Below, piece after piece: positions 18,009-26,889 of a stretch of DNA of 64,000 nt. The notes below the pieces were generated by a model. That model was given only the letters and a program-made list of their open reading frames with translations. It had not been told where the DNA came from and did no database searches. The stretch comes from Rhizobium sp. BG4. Lineage in GTDB: Bacteria; Pseudomonadota; Alphaproteobacteria; Rhizobiales; Rhizobiaceae. Where the stretch lies: assembly GCF_016864575.1 (NCBI RefSeq), contig NZ_CP044127.1, forward strand, positions 310,001 through 374,000, in the 5' to 3' direction. Position numbers and translations under genes: made by a program. The first letter of the stretch is position 1. Every line of letters begins with the position of its first letter.

Positions 18009-18563
18009 TTAGCAGGAGTGGCTGGTACCGTTTTTCTTCATCTGACCGGGCGCGCAGCCTTTCTTACCGTTGTTGTCATGGGAAGAGCCTGCTTGGCTCG
18101 AGCCGGTGCCGACGGAGCTTCCGCTCTCCCCGTTGCCGGCCGACGAGCTCCCTGTGCCGACGGACGAAGCGGAACCTGCATCGCCCGTGCCCGTAGCGGA
18201 CCCGCCGGTTCCAACCGAGCTACTGGACGCTCCCTCACCAGCAGACGAACCGCCGGTGCCCACCGTCGAAGACGATCCGGAACCAGATCCAGCCGAAGAG
18301 CCACCCGTACCGACGGTGCTACTTGATGTTCCGCCGCCGGCAGATGAACCGCCGGTTCCCACTGTCGAGGAGCTTCCAGACGGGCAGTTGGCCGAGCCCG
18401 CCGGACAATCACCGCCTGTCGAACTTCCGCCGGTCCCAACCGTGCTGCTCGAAGTTCCTCCGCCAGCCGATGAGCCGCCCGTACCGACGGTACTGGACGA
18501 TTGGGCAAAAGCGGTGCTTGCAAGCAGGGCTGCCGCGAAGGCGATGCTGGTTGTCTTGAACAT
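18009..18563 (-). CDS. Secreted tandem-repeat protein (SSSTVGTGGSSAGGG type)
   Basis: 184 aa. The start at 18563 has GGAGG 8 nt upstream. A signal peptide (MFKTTSIAFAAALLASTAFAQ) leads into about nine imperfect repeats of SS-T/S-VGTGGSSAG. A short insert with two Cys (GGDCPAGSANCPSG) interrupts them. The last 20 residues are basic with two more Cys (KKGCAPGQMKKNG). The protein is likely disordered and exported to the periplasm or beyond. It leads a three-gene unit of Ser/Gly-rich secreted proteins with an EcfG-type promoter. No known function. Confidence 0.75.
   Translation of the reverse strand: MFKTTSIAFAAALLASTAFAQSSSTVGTGGSSAGGGTSSSTVGTGGSSTGGDCPAGSANCPSGSSSTVGTGGSSAGGGTSSSTVGTGGSSAGSGSGSSSTVGTGGSSAGEGASSSSVGTGGSATGTGDAGSASSVGTGSSSAGNGESGSSVGTGSSQAGSSHDNNGKKGCAPGQMKKNGTSHSC
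18090..18500 (-). repeat. In-frame tandem repeats coding SSSTVGTGGSSAG units
   Basis: The DNA carries imperfect repeat units of roughly 36-50 nt that encode the repeats. Codons differ between units, so selection seems to act on the protein sequence. Confidence 0.7.
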
Positions 18564-18627
18564 GTAGGTTTCCTCCATTGAATGTCGAAGCGAAAGCCTT
18601 GTCGATGAGACTTGAGGCTGCCAGACA

Positions 18628-18652
18628 AACCACCATCAATGCAGGCTGTTCC
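18628..18652 (-). promoter_or_regulatory. EcfG-type promoter (GGAAC-N17-GTT)
   Basis: On the minus strand GGAAC (18648-18652) and GTT (18628-18630), 65 bp upstream of the secreted repeat-protein gene. Confidence 0.5.
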
Positions 18653-19301
18653 TGACCACGGACCTCAGTCTAATGCCGATCCGGACCTTAGTCTGACATC
18701 GCGATTTGCGTTGTTTCAACCGCGGCTCTGACGGCTGGTCTCTGCTACGTGACGGAGCTTGAGCTTCAACGCCGGTCAATGATGCCGCTGGCCAGCAAGG
18801 ATGGATTGTATCGTAATCGGAAACTGTCGCCCTTGGGAGGCATAGCCAACTTTCTCTCTTTGATGGAAGTGATCCGGGTAACCACCACGCTGCTCACGGT
18901 TTCCATCACTCGCGGGGTTCCAGTGCAGGAGACGTCGAGCCGAGTGCTACCAACGGCGCCGACACGCGTTCCTTGAAGACAGGAATTGACGAGATCGGGA
19001 AGGCCCGGTCGGGGATTTATGGCGCGATAAGCCCTTGCGCACGGCTCTCAATGGCGGTCCGCTCGGTTTACCCTTTGAAAAAGTTAGCAAAGAGTTCACT
19101 ATGCAGGCGCAGTATCGAACGTAAAAAAGGCGCTAGCAATCCATTTCCAAGGGGTCCGCAGCCAATGACCGATGTTTGCGCTGAACTGAGCATTCCGCCC
19201 GTCCGGTAGTCGGGGAATTTCTCTTCCATCGGTCGATCACGCAATTACTGATAACAGAACCGGGCCCCCTCGCCGACATTTGCGCGGGCAAGCTCAATTA
19301 T
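18653..19301. other. Intergenic, no gene supported
   Basis: Frames such as 18749-18976 and 18973-19209 lack ribosome binding sites and recognisable sequence. A direct repeat of the type GGACCT(C/T)AGTCT occurs twice near 18660-18690. Confidence 0.35.
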
Positions 19302-19415
19302 TCAAACAGTCTTTGCCGATCCGCATCCAATCTCGATTGATTTTCCCACAGCAGGATCATCCTCGTCTTCGACGCTGACGATCCGCTCGTAAGCAATCTC
19401 CTGGCCTGGGGCCAT
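19302..19415 (-). CDS. Possible 37-residue acidic protein
   Basis: A short frame with a good ribosome binding site (CAGGAG 7 nt before the ATG at 19415). The product begins MAPGQEIAYERIVSVEDEDD and is acidic; no homolog is recognised. It is offered because of the start signal only. Confidence 0.35.
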   Translation of the reverse strand: MAPGQEIAYERIVSVEDEDDPAVGKSIEIGCGSAKTV

Positions 19416-19738
19416 AGTGCCGCTCCTGGAGCCAGAGCCACAGGTCGTGAAATCCACCCGAATGAGACCACCTAGATAAGATCATCGACGAGGAACCTCA
19501 GGCCGCAACCTGAAACGGGCTTCCCAAGCCGTGTCTTCAATGTGGACCAGCGCCGCCATTTGCCAATTCCTGTCAGTCATGTTCCCCATGCTCTTGCCAT
19601 GCGGTGTCAAGGAAGCTGGCCTGCTTGGGAGCGCTTGGGTGTCGAGAGAAACCGAGGGTGCTTGGGGATTGTCGTAGGTCGGGGTATTCATTCTCGTAAT
19701 TTTTGATATAGTCCAAGCTGTTGTGGGGAGTAGGCGTT

Positions 19739-19959
19739 ATGAAGAGTCTGGTGCCTGAAGCTTTCTATTGGGCTCGTTCCGAGGAGCACACCGGGGGAAG
19801 ACAACAATCGTCCAAGTCTCGACGGTTTTTGGCGACGATCCGGATTTCTGGACCCTAGCGATTCCCGGTTCCGAAGAGCATTACATGACAAGTGATTTCG
19901 ACATCATTGCGCTTGTCGAGCCACTTGAAGGACATTCTCTTCGGCAAGCTGCTGAGTAG
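19739..19959 (+). pseudogene. Small hypothetical protein, frameshifted
   Basis: The ATG at 19739 follows GGGGAG. The frame MKSLVPEAFYWARSEEHTGG is lost at the G5 run 19793-19797. One extra G joins it to KTTIVQVSTVFGDDPDFWTL, then AIPGSEEHYMTSDFDIIALV, giving 73 aa. Not recognised, but both halves read as protein. Either a true frameshift or a base-calling error. Confidence 0.5.
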
Positions 19960-20059
19960 TTTTTGTTTCGGACCGCCCGCGCATGCAATGGACTTTTTGG
20001 GGCCGTTAGAGTGCTCCTGTCGGCTCCAGCCGGACAGCATTAGCCATCATCAATATCCG

Positions 20060-20084
20060 AGTCACCATCCGTCCGATGGTGGCT
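20060..20084 (+). terminator. Possible terminator
   Basis: Imperfect stem around CACCATC/GATGGTG with loop CGTCC. A T7 tract follows about 10 nt later (20095-20101). Confidence 0.35.
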
Positions 20085-20174
20085 ATCCGGTTGCATTTTT
20101 TTGGATTGTGAGCGACCGGATAGCCGCCGCCAATGTCCTGACGCCTGTCAGGTGGGCCCTCTCGATATCGGATT

Positions 20175-21176
20175 CTATTTATAACGGTCGAAAGCGGTCG
20201 TGTATGTCACGAGCGGGTCCGCGTCTTCCCACCCGTAAACCTCCGCGCGGAGATAATTGATCTCCTCTTGCACAGCCTGTTCGTCGACTTCGGTCCACCA
20301 TGACTTCGGCCCGCCATCACTTCCGTCAGACCATTTGTAGCCACGCTTCTTCAATTGATCCTTCATCTCGAACGGACTGTGTTCAGCAATGATACGCGCG
20401 CGCTGGCGCTGGCTCGACCGGTAAAGTTCCGAAAAAGGCGAACTGTCGCTTTCACCGTGACCACGATCAAGGATCTCCAGCAGCGCGAAGCAGTCGTCGA
20501 CCGCTCGATGAGCCTCGTGAAAGTAGCCCGCCTGCCCGATCAGGTATCCGAGCTTGGTACCATCGAAACCGCGGGCAGCCCAATCAATCTCCGACACCGA
20601 ACAGGCCCAGGCCTTTCGGTGGAATACAGGCGAAAAAGCTTCCAGAAATGGCCTGTCGAACGCCGCAAAGTGCGCAATGATTAGATCCGCGGGCTCGATC
20701 AGCGATCGCAGTCGATGGGGGTCGACAATGTGGCCGGCCACCATGTCGTTAGTAATTCCGGTGAGCCGGGTGATTTCGTTCGGGATCGGCTTCGTCGGCT
20801 GGTGCAATGCACCGTAGACGTCAGTGACGTCGCCGATTGCTCCGAGCGCGTCAAATGAAAAGCTGACGATGCCAATTTCTATCACTTCGTCTTCGCGATG
20901 GTTAAGCCCAGTCGTCTCGGCATCAACGATGACGCCCCTCATAGGAAAGCCCGCTCGTGGATCCGGCGCTATCGGTCTCGGCTCTAGCTTACTGCGGACG
21001 CGATAGCGACCAGTCGCCTCCAGTTGGCGAACCAGTTCGTCATGGCTAGTAGCGGGGGCCCGATTCACTGCCCGCCGCCGCCGCGGGCCAAGCGCGGAAG
21101 CCTCGCTTTCATCTGGAAAAAAATCGAACTGCTGCATCACTCGTCTGTCTTGGATCCATTGCCGAGAACGAGCCAT
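20175..21176 (-). CDS. DnaQ-like 3'-5' exonuclease
   Basis: 333 aa. The RNase T/DnaQ exonuclease motifs are in order: ExoI DAETTGLNH, ExoII AHFAAFDRPFLE, ExoIII HEAHRAVDDCFALL (His and Asp). A basic N-terminal extension of about 80 residues and a 70-residue C-terminal part rich in Trp (RGYKWSDGSDGGPKSWWTEV) are extra to the domain. It probably acts in DNA repair or RNA turnover rather than as a polymerase III subunit. The start at 21176 has GGAA upstream; 21137 is the alternative. Confidence 0.85.
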   Translation of the reverse strand: MARSRQWIQDRRVMQQFDFFPDESEASALGPRRRRAVNRAPATSHDELVRQLEATGRYRVRSKLEPRPIAPDPRAGFPMRGVIVDAETTGLNHREDEVIEIGIVSFSFDALGAIGDVTDVYGALHQPTKPIPNEITRLTGITNDMVAGHIVDPHRLRSLIEPADLIIAHFAAFDRPFLEAFSPVFHRKAWACSVSEIDWAARGFDGTKLGYLIGQAGYFHEAHRAVDDCFALLEILDRGHGESDSSPFSELYRSSQRQRARIIAEHSPFEMKDQLKKRGYKWSDGSDGGPKSWWTEVDEQAVQEEINYLRAEVYGWEDADPLVTYTTAFDRYK

Positions 21177-21552
21177 AATCGATTCCGTGGCTCAGTTCAG
21201 GGGAAATAGCTGACGGGTTAGCACATAGACCGGACGGCAGAGACGCTCAGGCATGGCCACAGTGGCAGGGAGCGAGACAAGCGCGCGCGAGCTGCCGCCC
21301 GTTCGACATCAGCGGCAAGAGCGAAGATTTTGTCGACACGGATCGACTGAGCCAGATGGAGATCAACCAAGACGCAGTGAGGGCCAGGGGCGCTGTCCTT
21401 TTTCCTAGGGCGAAATAACGTTTAGTATGGCGTGGATGGAAAGGAAGACGATAGGGTAGTCATTTCTGTCAGCTCCCTGCCATGCGACGCCTTTGAACGA
21501 GGCTAGCGACCGGCTTGGGAATCCTCGGGAATGGCCGCAATTGCAGCTTGAC

Positions 21553-22278
21553 TTAGTCAGCGAGCACCGGACCAGGTGAAGGACCACCCAATATTTCAAA
21601 CCAGGCGTTTTCGGGCATGCCGTAGAAGTCGCCGGCCAGCGTTTCCAGGCCCGGTCGGTCGTTGATAAAAATATTGCCACGATTGGCTCGGACCAATCTT
21701 TCTCCCTCCAGGAGATGCAGGGCTATCGTGACGCCTGGACGGTGAGCGGCAACTTGGCGCGCAAGCTCTTCATGGGTTATGGGGATGCTGTCGCCATCCA
21801 AGCGATCATGTAGCATAAGCAGCACACGGGCAATATTTTGTGGGATGTCACCTTGGCGCCCGCTCATCGCAATCATTCCCATCTGCACGTGGCGCCATTC
21901 AAGATAACGGCAAATGCGGTCTCGAAACCGTGCGCTCTTGCGTGAAAATGCGATGAAGTCAGGAGCAGCGATCTCGTATCCCGATCCTTCAATGCGAACT
22001 TTGACCGGCATGTAAGTGGTAAAGACACCGTGGAGCAATTGGGCGCCGATCATGCCCTCCCGTCCGATCATTGCAACTTCAACGTCCAGTCCGGGACGAT
22101 CCTGGGCGAGAATCGACACGACGCCGTCTTCGATGAAGATGACGTTGTCCACATGATCTTGCGCCCTCAACAGAAGGTCGTGGCGGGCAAGCTTCCTGCG
22201 CTTTAGAAGAGGAGCGAGCGCTAGCCTATCCTCCGCTGGCAAGAGCGCCAGTAGCTTGTTTTGAAAAATCGAAAGCAT
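21553..22278 (-). CDS. Crp/Fnr-family transcription regulator
   Basis: 241 aa. An N-terminal cyclic-nucleotide-binding fold (LLRAQDHVDNVIFIEDGVVSI) is joined by a long helix to a winged helix-turn-helix (ITHEELARQVAAHRPGVTIA). The usual cAMP-binding RS pair and Fnr iron-sulfur Cys are not seen, so the effector is unknown. The start is uncertain: 22278 begins a typical family N-terminus, but no clear ribosome binding site exists there or at 22335. A TGTAC palindrome lies upstream. Confidence 0.8.
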   Translation of the reverse strand: MLSIFQNKLLALLPAEDRLALAPLLKRRKLARHDLLLRAQDHVDNVIFIEDGVVSILAQDRPGLDVEVAMIGREGMIGAQLLHGVFTTYMPVKVRIEGSGYEIAAPDFIAFSRKSARFRDRICRYLEWRHVQMGMIAMSGRQGDIPQNIARVLLMLHDRLDGDSIPITHEELARQVAAHRPGVTIALHLLEGERLVRANRGNIFINDRPGLETLAGDFYGMPENAWFEILGGPSPGPVLAD

Positions 22279-22318
22279 CGATAGAATATGAAACTGCGTT
22301 TGAGTCGCCGCCACCCAT

Positions 22319-22334
22319 TGTACGTTTTTGTACA
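22319..22334. promoter_or_regulatory. Palindrome upstream of the Crp/Fnr gene
   Basis: TGTAC (22319-22323) and GTACA (22330-22334) flank GTTTTT. The dyad shape and position fit an operator, perhaps autoregulatory. It overlaps the alternative start codon. Confidence 0.35.
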
Positions 22335-22827
22335 TCAGCCCGAAGAAGCCCTTCGATCCCCTCTATTTTCACAGCCGTCTCCATGACGGTGGGCCGGCTC
22401 ATGGTTCGGCGATACCTGCTGACGGTTTCTTCGGAACAAACTGGCCGATCTACGCCATCGGGGCGTTCAGTGGTGGCGGTAAGCACCGCCTTGATACGCC
22501 TCCGTGCCTCGCTACTAGAAGGTCTTATTGCCAAGCGTTGTGACAACAAAATTACGCAGCGGGGCGTCACCACGTGGCGTCCCTTCCCCGGTCGTCTTGC
22601 AAAAGCTAATCAGGCCGAGCTCGTCAAGCCGATAGCGAATTTCGCGTGCGCGGTGGTTTCGCCAGCCGGTTCGTCGGTCTTCTTAAAGCCGCGTTTCGAT
22701 TGGTATCAAATAGGTTGTCCAGCATGGCTATTCCTATCGCGGTGGAGGTTCAAAATGCCCCAGATACCGTCAAGGTCCCCACAACGAGAACTGGTAGCTT
22801 GTCCGGCGACGGTCGGCAACTCTTCGA
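22335..22827. other. Intergenic, no gene supported
   Basis: Overlapping frames on both strands run through it without a ribosome binding site. Part of a minus-strand frame near 22600-22690 reads like protein (REIRYRLDELGLISF), possibly a decayed gene. Confidence 0.3.
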
Positions 22828-23037
22828 CTACACCGACCGACCAATTTGCCTAAGATAGGCAATGACGGCATCCTTGTGCATCGTCAAATCGATTCCGCGT
22901 GCCGGGTCGCGCGCATCCAGCAAGCCTGAAGCGTCGGCAGGATCTAGAATGAGGATCACGTTATTTTCCGTGACGTCCACGGCAAACCCTTCGCGCAAGA
23001 GGCGGTCGACATATGTTGTCACGCTATCGTCAGCCAT
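22828..23037 (-). CDS. Small hypothetical protein
   Basis: 69 aa with GGAGG 5 nt before the ATG at 23037. Acidic, with a plausible alternating helix-strand pattern (YVDRLLREGFAVDVTENN, VILILDPADASGLLDAR). No motif recognised; no signal or membrane segment. Confidence 0.6.
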   Translation of the reverse strand: MADDSVTTYVDRLLREGFAVDVTENNVILILDPADASGLLDARDPARGIDLTMHKDAVIAYLRQIGRSV

Positions 23038-23243
23038 CTGATCCTCCATACTGCTTGCAGCGCTTCTGAAATGAACAAGGGAGCAGGATGTTCCGTGCCG
23101 GACCCCTCATTGGGGATCCTGTCTCAAGGCGATGCGATCGTCCAAGTCAAGACCACGGTTAACGAGCACGTTCGTGGCGGCAAGCATCTGGCTATCAGCG
23201 CGGCTTGTCTCTACGCACGTGCCGTACCGCAAGGCCGCGAGGA

Positions 23244-23519
23244 TCAATGGACCCGGGTGTCGGCCTTGACGATAAGCGCAGCACGCAGCGCAGCTTTGAT
23301 GAACGCCTTGCGAGCCTTGCCGGCCTTCGCCTCGCTCCGTTGGGAAGCGAGGCAGGCTACGAGTGCTGTGCGCCACATCGCGTCGTCTGATGATCTCGGC
23401 CACCTTCTCGACAATAGGAGCTCCGCAAGATCTGTGACGGAGACCGCTTTGTGCCAGCGATCCGACCCGTCAAACCTGATCGCAATGCTTCTGATCTTGA
23501 CCGGCGAGGAAACAAACAT
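23244..23519 (-). CDS. DUF982 family protein
   Basis: 91 aa. It matches the DUF982 pattern of rhizobia: VKIRSIAIRFDGSDRWHKAV, VTDLAELLLSRRWP, a mid Cys (VACLASQRSEAKAGKARKAF) and a final helix. Function unknown; the family is greatly expanded in Rhizobiaceae, often on plasmids. The start at 23519 follows AAAGGAAAG; the frame opens earlier at 23573 without a site. Confidence 0.8.
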   Translation of the reverse strand: MFVSSPVKIRSIAIRFDGSDRWHKAVSVTDLAELLLSRRWPRSSDDAMWRTALVACLASQRSEAKAGKARKAFIKAALRAALIVKADTRVH

Positions 23520-23699
23520 TTTTAACTTTCCTTTGTCGTAAGGCCTAGCCGGCTCAGAAGGAGATGGTTCCACCGCGTCAATGGGAACCCACCCTCAGCG
23601 GCGTCCGCTCCAGCTTGGCGACGATAGGACAGATCCTTTCGTCAACGTGTGGACTTTCACGCGACCGTGCGGCAACACAGCTCTCGACCGTACCTCGCA

Positions 23700-24272
23700 T
23701 CAACGCATTGAGGATAGGATTTGCTCGGTCGAGGACACCTCGACTTGAACACTGAATCTTGAGCCGAGCAAATCGAGGGTTGAATCGTGAGTGTTGTCGG
23801 CTCCGCTGCAAACCGCGTCAGCCGGTATGATTACATGGTATCCAAGGTCCACAGCGCCAAGCACAGCTGCCAGAACACAGACGTCGGTTTCACCGCCGGT
23901 GATGACAACAGTGTCGACATGTTCGTGGGTCAGAATTTGGTGAAGATGACCGCTCACCCATGGCGAATATGTGGTCTTGGTGAAAACTCTTGCCGGCGGC
24001 ACGAAGCATCCCAGTTCAGGCACGAGATTCAGCAGTTCGTCGGGAAGATTTTCACGTGTCATGCACTCCCATTTGGCATAGTACTCATGCCACCTTCCGG
24101 GCATCTGCGAACCGTGTTGCGGTGTTAAGAAGCGGGTGAAGACGGTTCGTTCAGCAAACCGTCCGGCCAGCTCGACAACTTGGCCAGAAATCTTTGCCAT
24201 CCAAGGAACCTGCCATGGCGTCGGTTCCGCGAACATTCGCTGCATGTCGATGCACAAATGGACCCAAGTCAC
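23700..24272 (-). CDS. Isochorismatase-like cysteine hydrolase
   Basis: 190 aa, GTG start with GGAGG 6 nt upstream. The catalytic triad of the isochorismatase/nicotinamidase fold is visible: Asp in LCIDMQRMF, Lys in VFTKTTYSPW and the nucleophile Cys in GGETDVCVLAAV, preceded by the cis-peptide region. The substrate cannot be read from sequence. Its position divergent from an NAD synthetase gene suggests, but does not prove, nicotinamide or pyrazinamide hydrolysis. Confidence 0.85.
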   Translation of the reverse strand: MTWVHLCIDMQRMFAEPTPWQVPWMAKISGQVVELAGRFAERTVFTRFLTPQHGSQMPGRWHEYYAKWECMTRENLPDELLNLVPELGCFVPPARVFTKTTYSPWVSGHLHQILTHEHVDTVVITGGETDVCVLAAVLGAVDLGYHVIIPADAVCSGADNTHDSTLDLLGSRFSVQVEVSSTEQILSSMR

Positions 24273-24399
24273 TAGCGTCCTCCGGTTTCCAACAGTGCCG
24301 AGTGGCCAGGAAAGGACGAACCATGATCCGTTGAGGAAGTTCCGTCGCGTCTTTTTTCGTGCGATTTTGGACAGAGGGCTTTTCGAAGACGATGAAATC

Positions 24400-24424
24400 G
24401 GAACTATCAGCTCACCTGATTGTT
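24400..24424 (+). promoter_or_regulatory. EcfG-type promoter (GGAAC-N17-GTT)
   Basis: GGAAC at 24400-24404 and GTT at 24422-24424, 117 bp upstream of the NAD synthetase start. Confidence 0.45.
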
Positions 24425-24541
24425 CAAGGGTTTCGACCTGCAGTTATTGGTCAATCCCACTCGGCGGGCACAGGCTACTAGCGTTCGCTTGCCTCCTCAA
24501 GAGTTTGTAAGTCCCGTCGTTTCTCGGCCCGGAGGTGCTTA

Positions 24542-25360
24542 GTGTCGCCTGAACAGAAATCCATCATCGAAGCCCTTGGTGTGCATGAACATTTCGATGC
24601 GGAACACGAGGTAATACGGAGATGTTCATTTCTGGAAGACTACTGCATAGCAGCGTCGCGTCGGTCATTCGTGCTTGGGATCAGCGGCGGCGTCGACTCA
24701 CTGACGGCAGGTCTTCTGGCGCAAAAATCTGTCGCCAGGCTCAGGAGCGGCGGACATCAGGCGGAGTTTATCGCGGTTCGGCTCCCGTACGGCGATCAGG
24801 CCGATAAGTCCGACGCGCAGGCTTGTCTCTCGACTATTCAACCCGATCGCGTCATTACAATCGATGTCAAGCCGGCGTCAGACGCTATCATGAGTGAGAT
24901 CAGTCGCAACGCTCCGGGGATCGTCGATGGCGATCGTTACCAGTTCCACCTGGGGAACATCAAAGCCCGTCAGCGTATGATCGCACAATATGCGTTGGCG
25001 GGCGCCACTCGCGGGCTTGTTATCGGCACCGATCATGCTGCGGAAGCTTTGATGGGGTTCTATACAAAGTTCGGCGATGGGGCCGCGGACGTGCTCCCCT
25101 TGGCTGGTCTTAACAAGCGTCGCGTTCGGGCACTCGCCAAGTTTTTGGGCGCACCGGAAAGCCTTGTCCTGAAAGTACCAACGGCCGATCTGGAATCGGA
25201 CGCGCCGCTTAAGCCTGACGAAGATGCCTACGGGGTGACATACGACGAGATCGATGATTTTTTGGAAGGGCGAGAGATCAGCGTCACCTCTAGAAATCGC
25301 ATGCTGGCAATGTATTATGCTTCGGGACACAAGCGGACGCTGCCAGCCACTCCGATCTGA
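24542..25360 (+). CDS. nadE: Ammonia-dependent NAD+ synthetase
   Basis: 272 aa, GTG start with GGAGG upstream. It amidates nicotinate adenine dinucleotide to NAD using ATP and ammonia. The PP-loop SGGVDS is at about residues 49-54; GTDHAAEALMGFYTKFGDG and the LNKRRVRALAKFLGAP segment are typical. There is no N-terminal glutaminase domain, so it is the NH3-dependent type, probably accessory to a chromosomal glutamine-dependent enzyme. Divergent from the cysteine hydrolase. Confidence 0.92.
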   Translation: MSPEQKSIIEALGVHEHFDAEHEVIRRCSFLEDYCIAASRRSFVLGISGGVDSLTAGLLAQKSVARLRSGGHQAEFIAVRLPYGDQADKSDAQACLSTIQPDRVITIDVKPASDAIMSEISRNAPGIVDGDRYQFHLGNIKARQRMIAQYALAGATRGLVIGTDHAAEALMGFYTKFGDGAADVLPLAGLNKRRVRALAKFLGAPESLVLKVPTADLESDAPLKPDEDAYGVTYDEIDDFLEGREISVTSRNRMLAMYYASGHKRTLPATPI

Positions 25361-25388
25361 TTTTTCGTCAGCCTCTTTCCGCTCTGGT

Positions 25389-25405
25389 AGCGCCGCGCGG
25401 GCGCT
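25389..25405 (+). terminator. Possible terminator after nadE
   Basis: AGCGCC (25389-25394) and GGCGCT (25400-25405) around GCGCG, followed by a moderately T-rich stretch. Confidence 0.35.
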
Positions 25406-25456
25406 ATTCACCTTTATCTTGAGCAGCAACGAGCTGCTCGCTGATCAGGCTGACAT

Positions 25457-25642
25457 GTGGGAGCTGAATTCCCGCAAACCGATGTCTTTGTCATCGGTGC
25501 AAACTTCAGCATGATTGCATCTCGCTGGGTTGCGGTTGGCTTCGATCGCTTGGAAAAGGCAGAGGCTTTCAAGCATAGATACGTGGATCGACCAGCCAGT
25601 GCGGAGTTTGAGTATAAGAGCGACAGGAGCAAGAGTGACTGA
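25457..25642 (+). CDS. Possible small protein
   Basis: 61 aa from a GTG, with only a weak AGG upstream. Composition is protein-like (FVIGANFSMIASRWVAVGFD, then AEAFKHRYVDRPASAEF). Not recognised. Confidence 0.3.
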   Translation: MGAEFPQTDVFVIGANFSMIASRWVAVGFDRLEKAEAFKHRYVDRPASAEFEYKSDRSKSD

Positions 25643-25659
25643 GCAATTGCCGCGCTAAC

Positions 25660-25977
25660 TCAACGGATTGGGGTCAGCGCCTGCCATAGGGCGTTTTGGA
25701 CCGCAGGATCCTGTTTGCCGATCGCGTCCATCAGCAAGCGCATCCGCTCACGCAGGCTGTGCACCTGGTCGACGAGCTCGATGACCACATCAACGCCGGC
25801 GTGATTGACGCCCATGCTTTCGATGAGATCGAGGATCAGACGCCCTCTCGCAAGGTCAACGTCCTCATAGGAACGGGCTTGCGAAGAACTGCCGGGGATA
25901 ATCCATCGCTCCTCCACCCACATCTGAAGAGTTGAACTTTCGATTTGCAGGATACGACAGTACTCAAGATCGTTCAT
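25660..25977 (-). CDS. cbpM: Chaperone modulator CbpM
   Basis: 105 aa MerR-like small protein that binds the J domain of CbpA and inhibits it. YCRILQIESSTLQMWVEERW and the central IESMGVNHAGVDVVIELVDQ followed by a helical pair fit CbpM. GGAGG precedes the ATG. It sits 9 bp downstream of cbpA, the standard order. Confidence 0.88.
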   Translation of the reverse strand: MNDLEYCRILQIESSTLQMWVEERWIIPGSSSQARSYEDVDLARGRLILDLIESMGVNHAGVDVVIELVDQVHSLRERMRLLMDAIGKQDPAVQNALWQALTPIR

Positions 25978-25986
25978 CGCCTCCTC

Positions 25987-26889
25987 CTATAAGCCCCTCG
26001 GGTTATGGGATTTACCAGCTTCCCACCGGGTCATGAAGTCCGTCAACTCTGCGTCCGGTGTCGCCGGCAGAGCGATTTTCAGGACGACATATTGGTCACC
26101 ATGGCCACCGTGCTTGTTGGGAAACCCCTTGCCTTTGAGACGAAGCCTTCTGCCTGTACTGGAATATGGCGGAACCGTAACGGACACCGTCCCCGACAAG
26201 GTGGCGACTTCGACCTTTCCACCCAGAACGGCCTCCCGAAGGGAAATCGGCAGGTCAATCCTGACATCATCTCCCTCAAGAGAGAACTGGCGGTCAGGAA
26301 GAACGTGGATCTCGACGAGGGCGTCGCCCGCGGGTCCGTTATTGTACCCAGGGGCGCCCTTTCCCCGCAAGCGCAAGATCTGTCCGTCGCGAGCCCCTGC
26401 CGGGATTTTTAGCTCAAGGGTGCCGCCTTCTGGCAGGGAAACGGTGCGCTTGGCGCCATTGGCAGCCTCGCGAAGCTCGAGTTCCAGCCGGTAGTGCGTA
26501 TTGTCTCCAGGGTACGGTGCGGTGCCCCTGCCCCCTGCCCCCGAAAAGAAGCTTGAGAAAATATCGTCCCGATCACCAAAATCGGCAAACCCACCGGGAT
26601 TATGGTATCGAGAGCGGCTATGCTCCCCTGATGCATAGTCGCGATAGTAGCTACGTTTTCCCTGCTCGCCACCGGTCTCGTCGATTTCATGCCTATCGAA
26701 CCTCGCACGCTTATCCTCATCCCCTAAGATCGCGTAGGCGGCGGAGGCTGCCTTGAACTTTTCTTCGGCTGACGCGTCACCCGGATTGAGGTCGGGATGC
26801 AGTTTTTTGGCGAGCTTTCGGTATGCGGACTGTATTTCCTTCTGCGTCGCGTCTTGTGAGACGCCGAGCGTTTCATAAGGATTTGCCAT
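25987..26889 (-). CDS. cbpA: DnaJ-class co-chaperone CbpA
   Basis: 300 aa. An N-terminal J domain (residues 1-68) carries the HPD motif (KKLHPDLNPGDA) needed to stimulate DnaK. A Gly/Phe-rich linker (FADFGDRDDIFSSFFSG) follows, then two C-terminal beta domains without a zinc-finger, the CbpA rather than DnaJ layout. Coupled to cbpM. It acts in stress protein folding and may bind DNA. Confidence 0.92.
   Translation of the reverse strand: MANPYETLGVSQDATQKEIQSAYRKLAKKLHPDLNPGDASAEEKFKAASAAYAILGDEDKRARFDRHEIDETGGEQGKRSYYRDYASGEHSRSRYHNPGGFADFGDRDDIFSSFFSGAGGRGTAPYPGDNTHYRLELELREAANGAKRTVSLPEGGTLELKIPAGARDGQILRLRGKGAPGYNNGPAGDALVEIHVLPDRQFSLEGDDVRIDLPISLREAVLGGKVEVATLSGTVSVTVPPYSSTGRRLRLKGKGFPNKHGGHGDQYVVLKIALPATPDAELTDFMTRWEAGKSHNPRGL

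Noticed and set aside
18090..18500. Regular repeats considered as a CRISPR array
   Set aside because: Units are imperfect, in frame and have no unique spacers of constant length; they encode a repeat protein.
18070..18567. Pro/Val/Glu-rich repeat frame opposite the secreted repeat protein
   Set aside because: Antisense of the SSxVGTGGSSAG repeats; no ribosome binding site. The minus-strand frame has a signal peptide and GGAGG.
18749..19209. Two plus-strand frames of 75 and 78 aa
   Set aside because: No ribosome binding sites, atypical composition and no recognisable sequence.
19482..19691. 69-aa minus-strand frame
   Set aside because: Part reads like protein (NWQMAALVHIEDTAWEARFR) but there is no start signal and the frame stops abruptly; not enough to call a gene.
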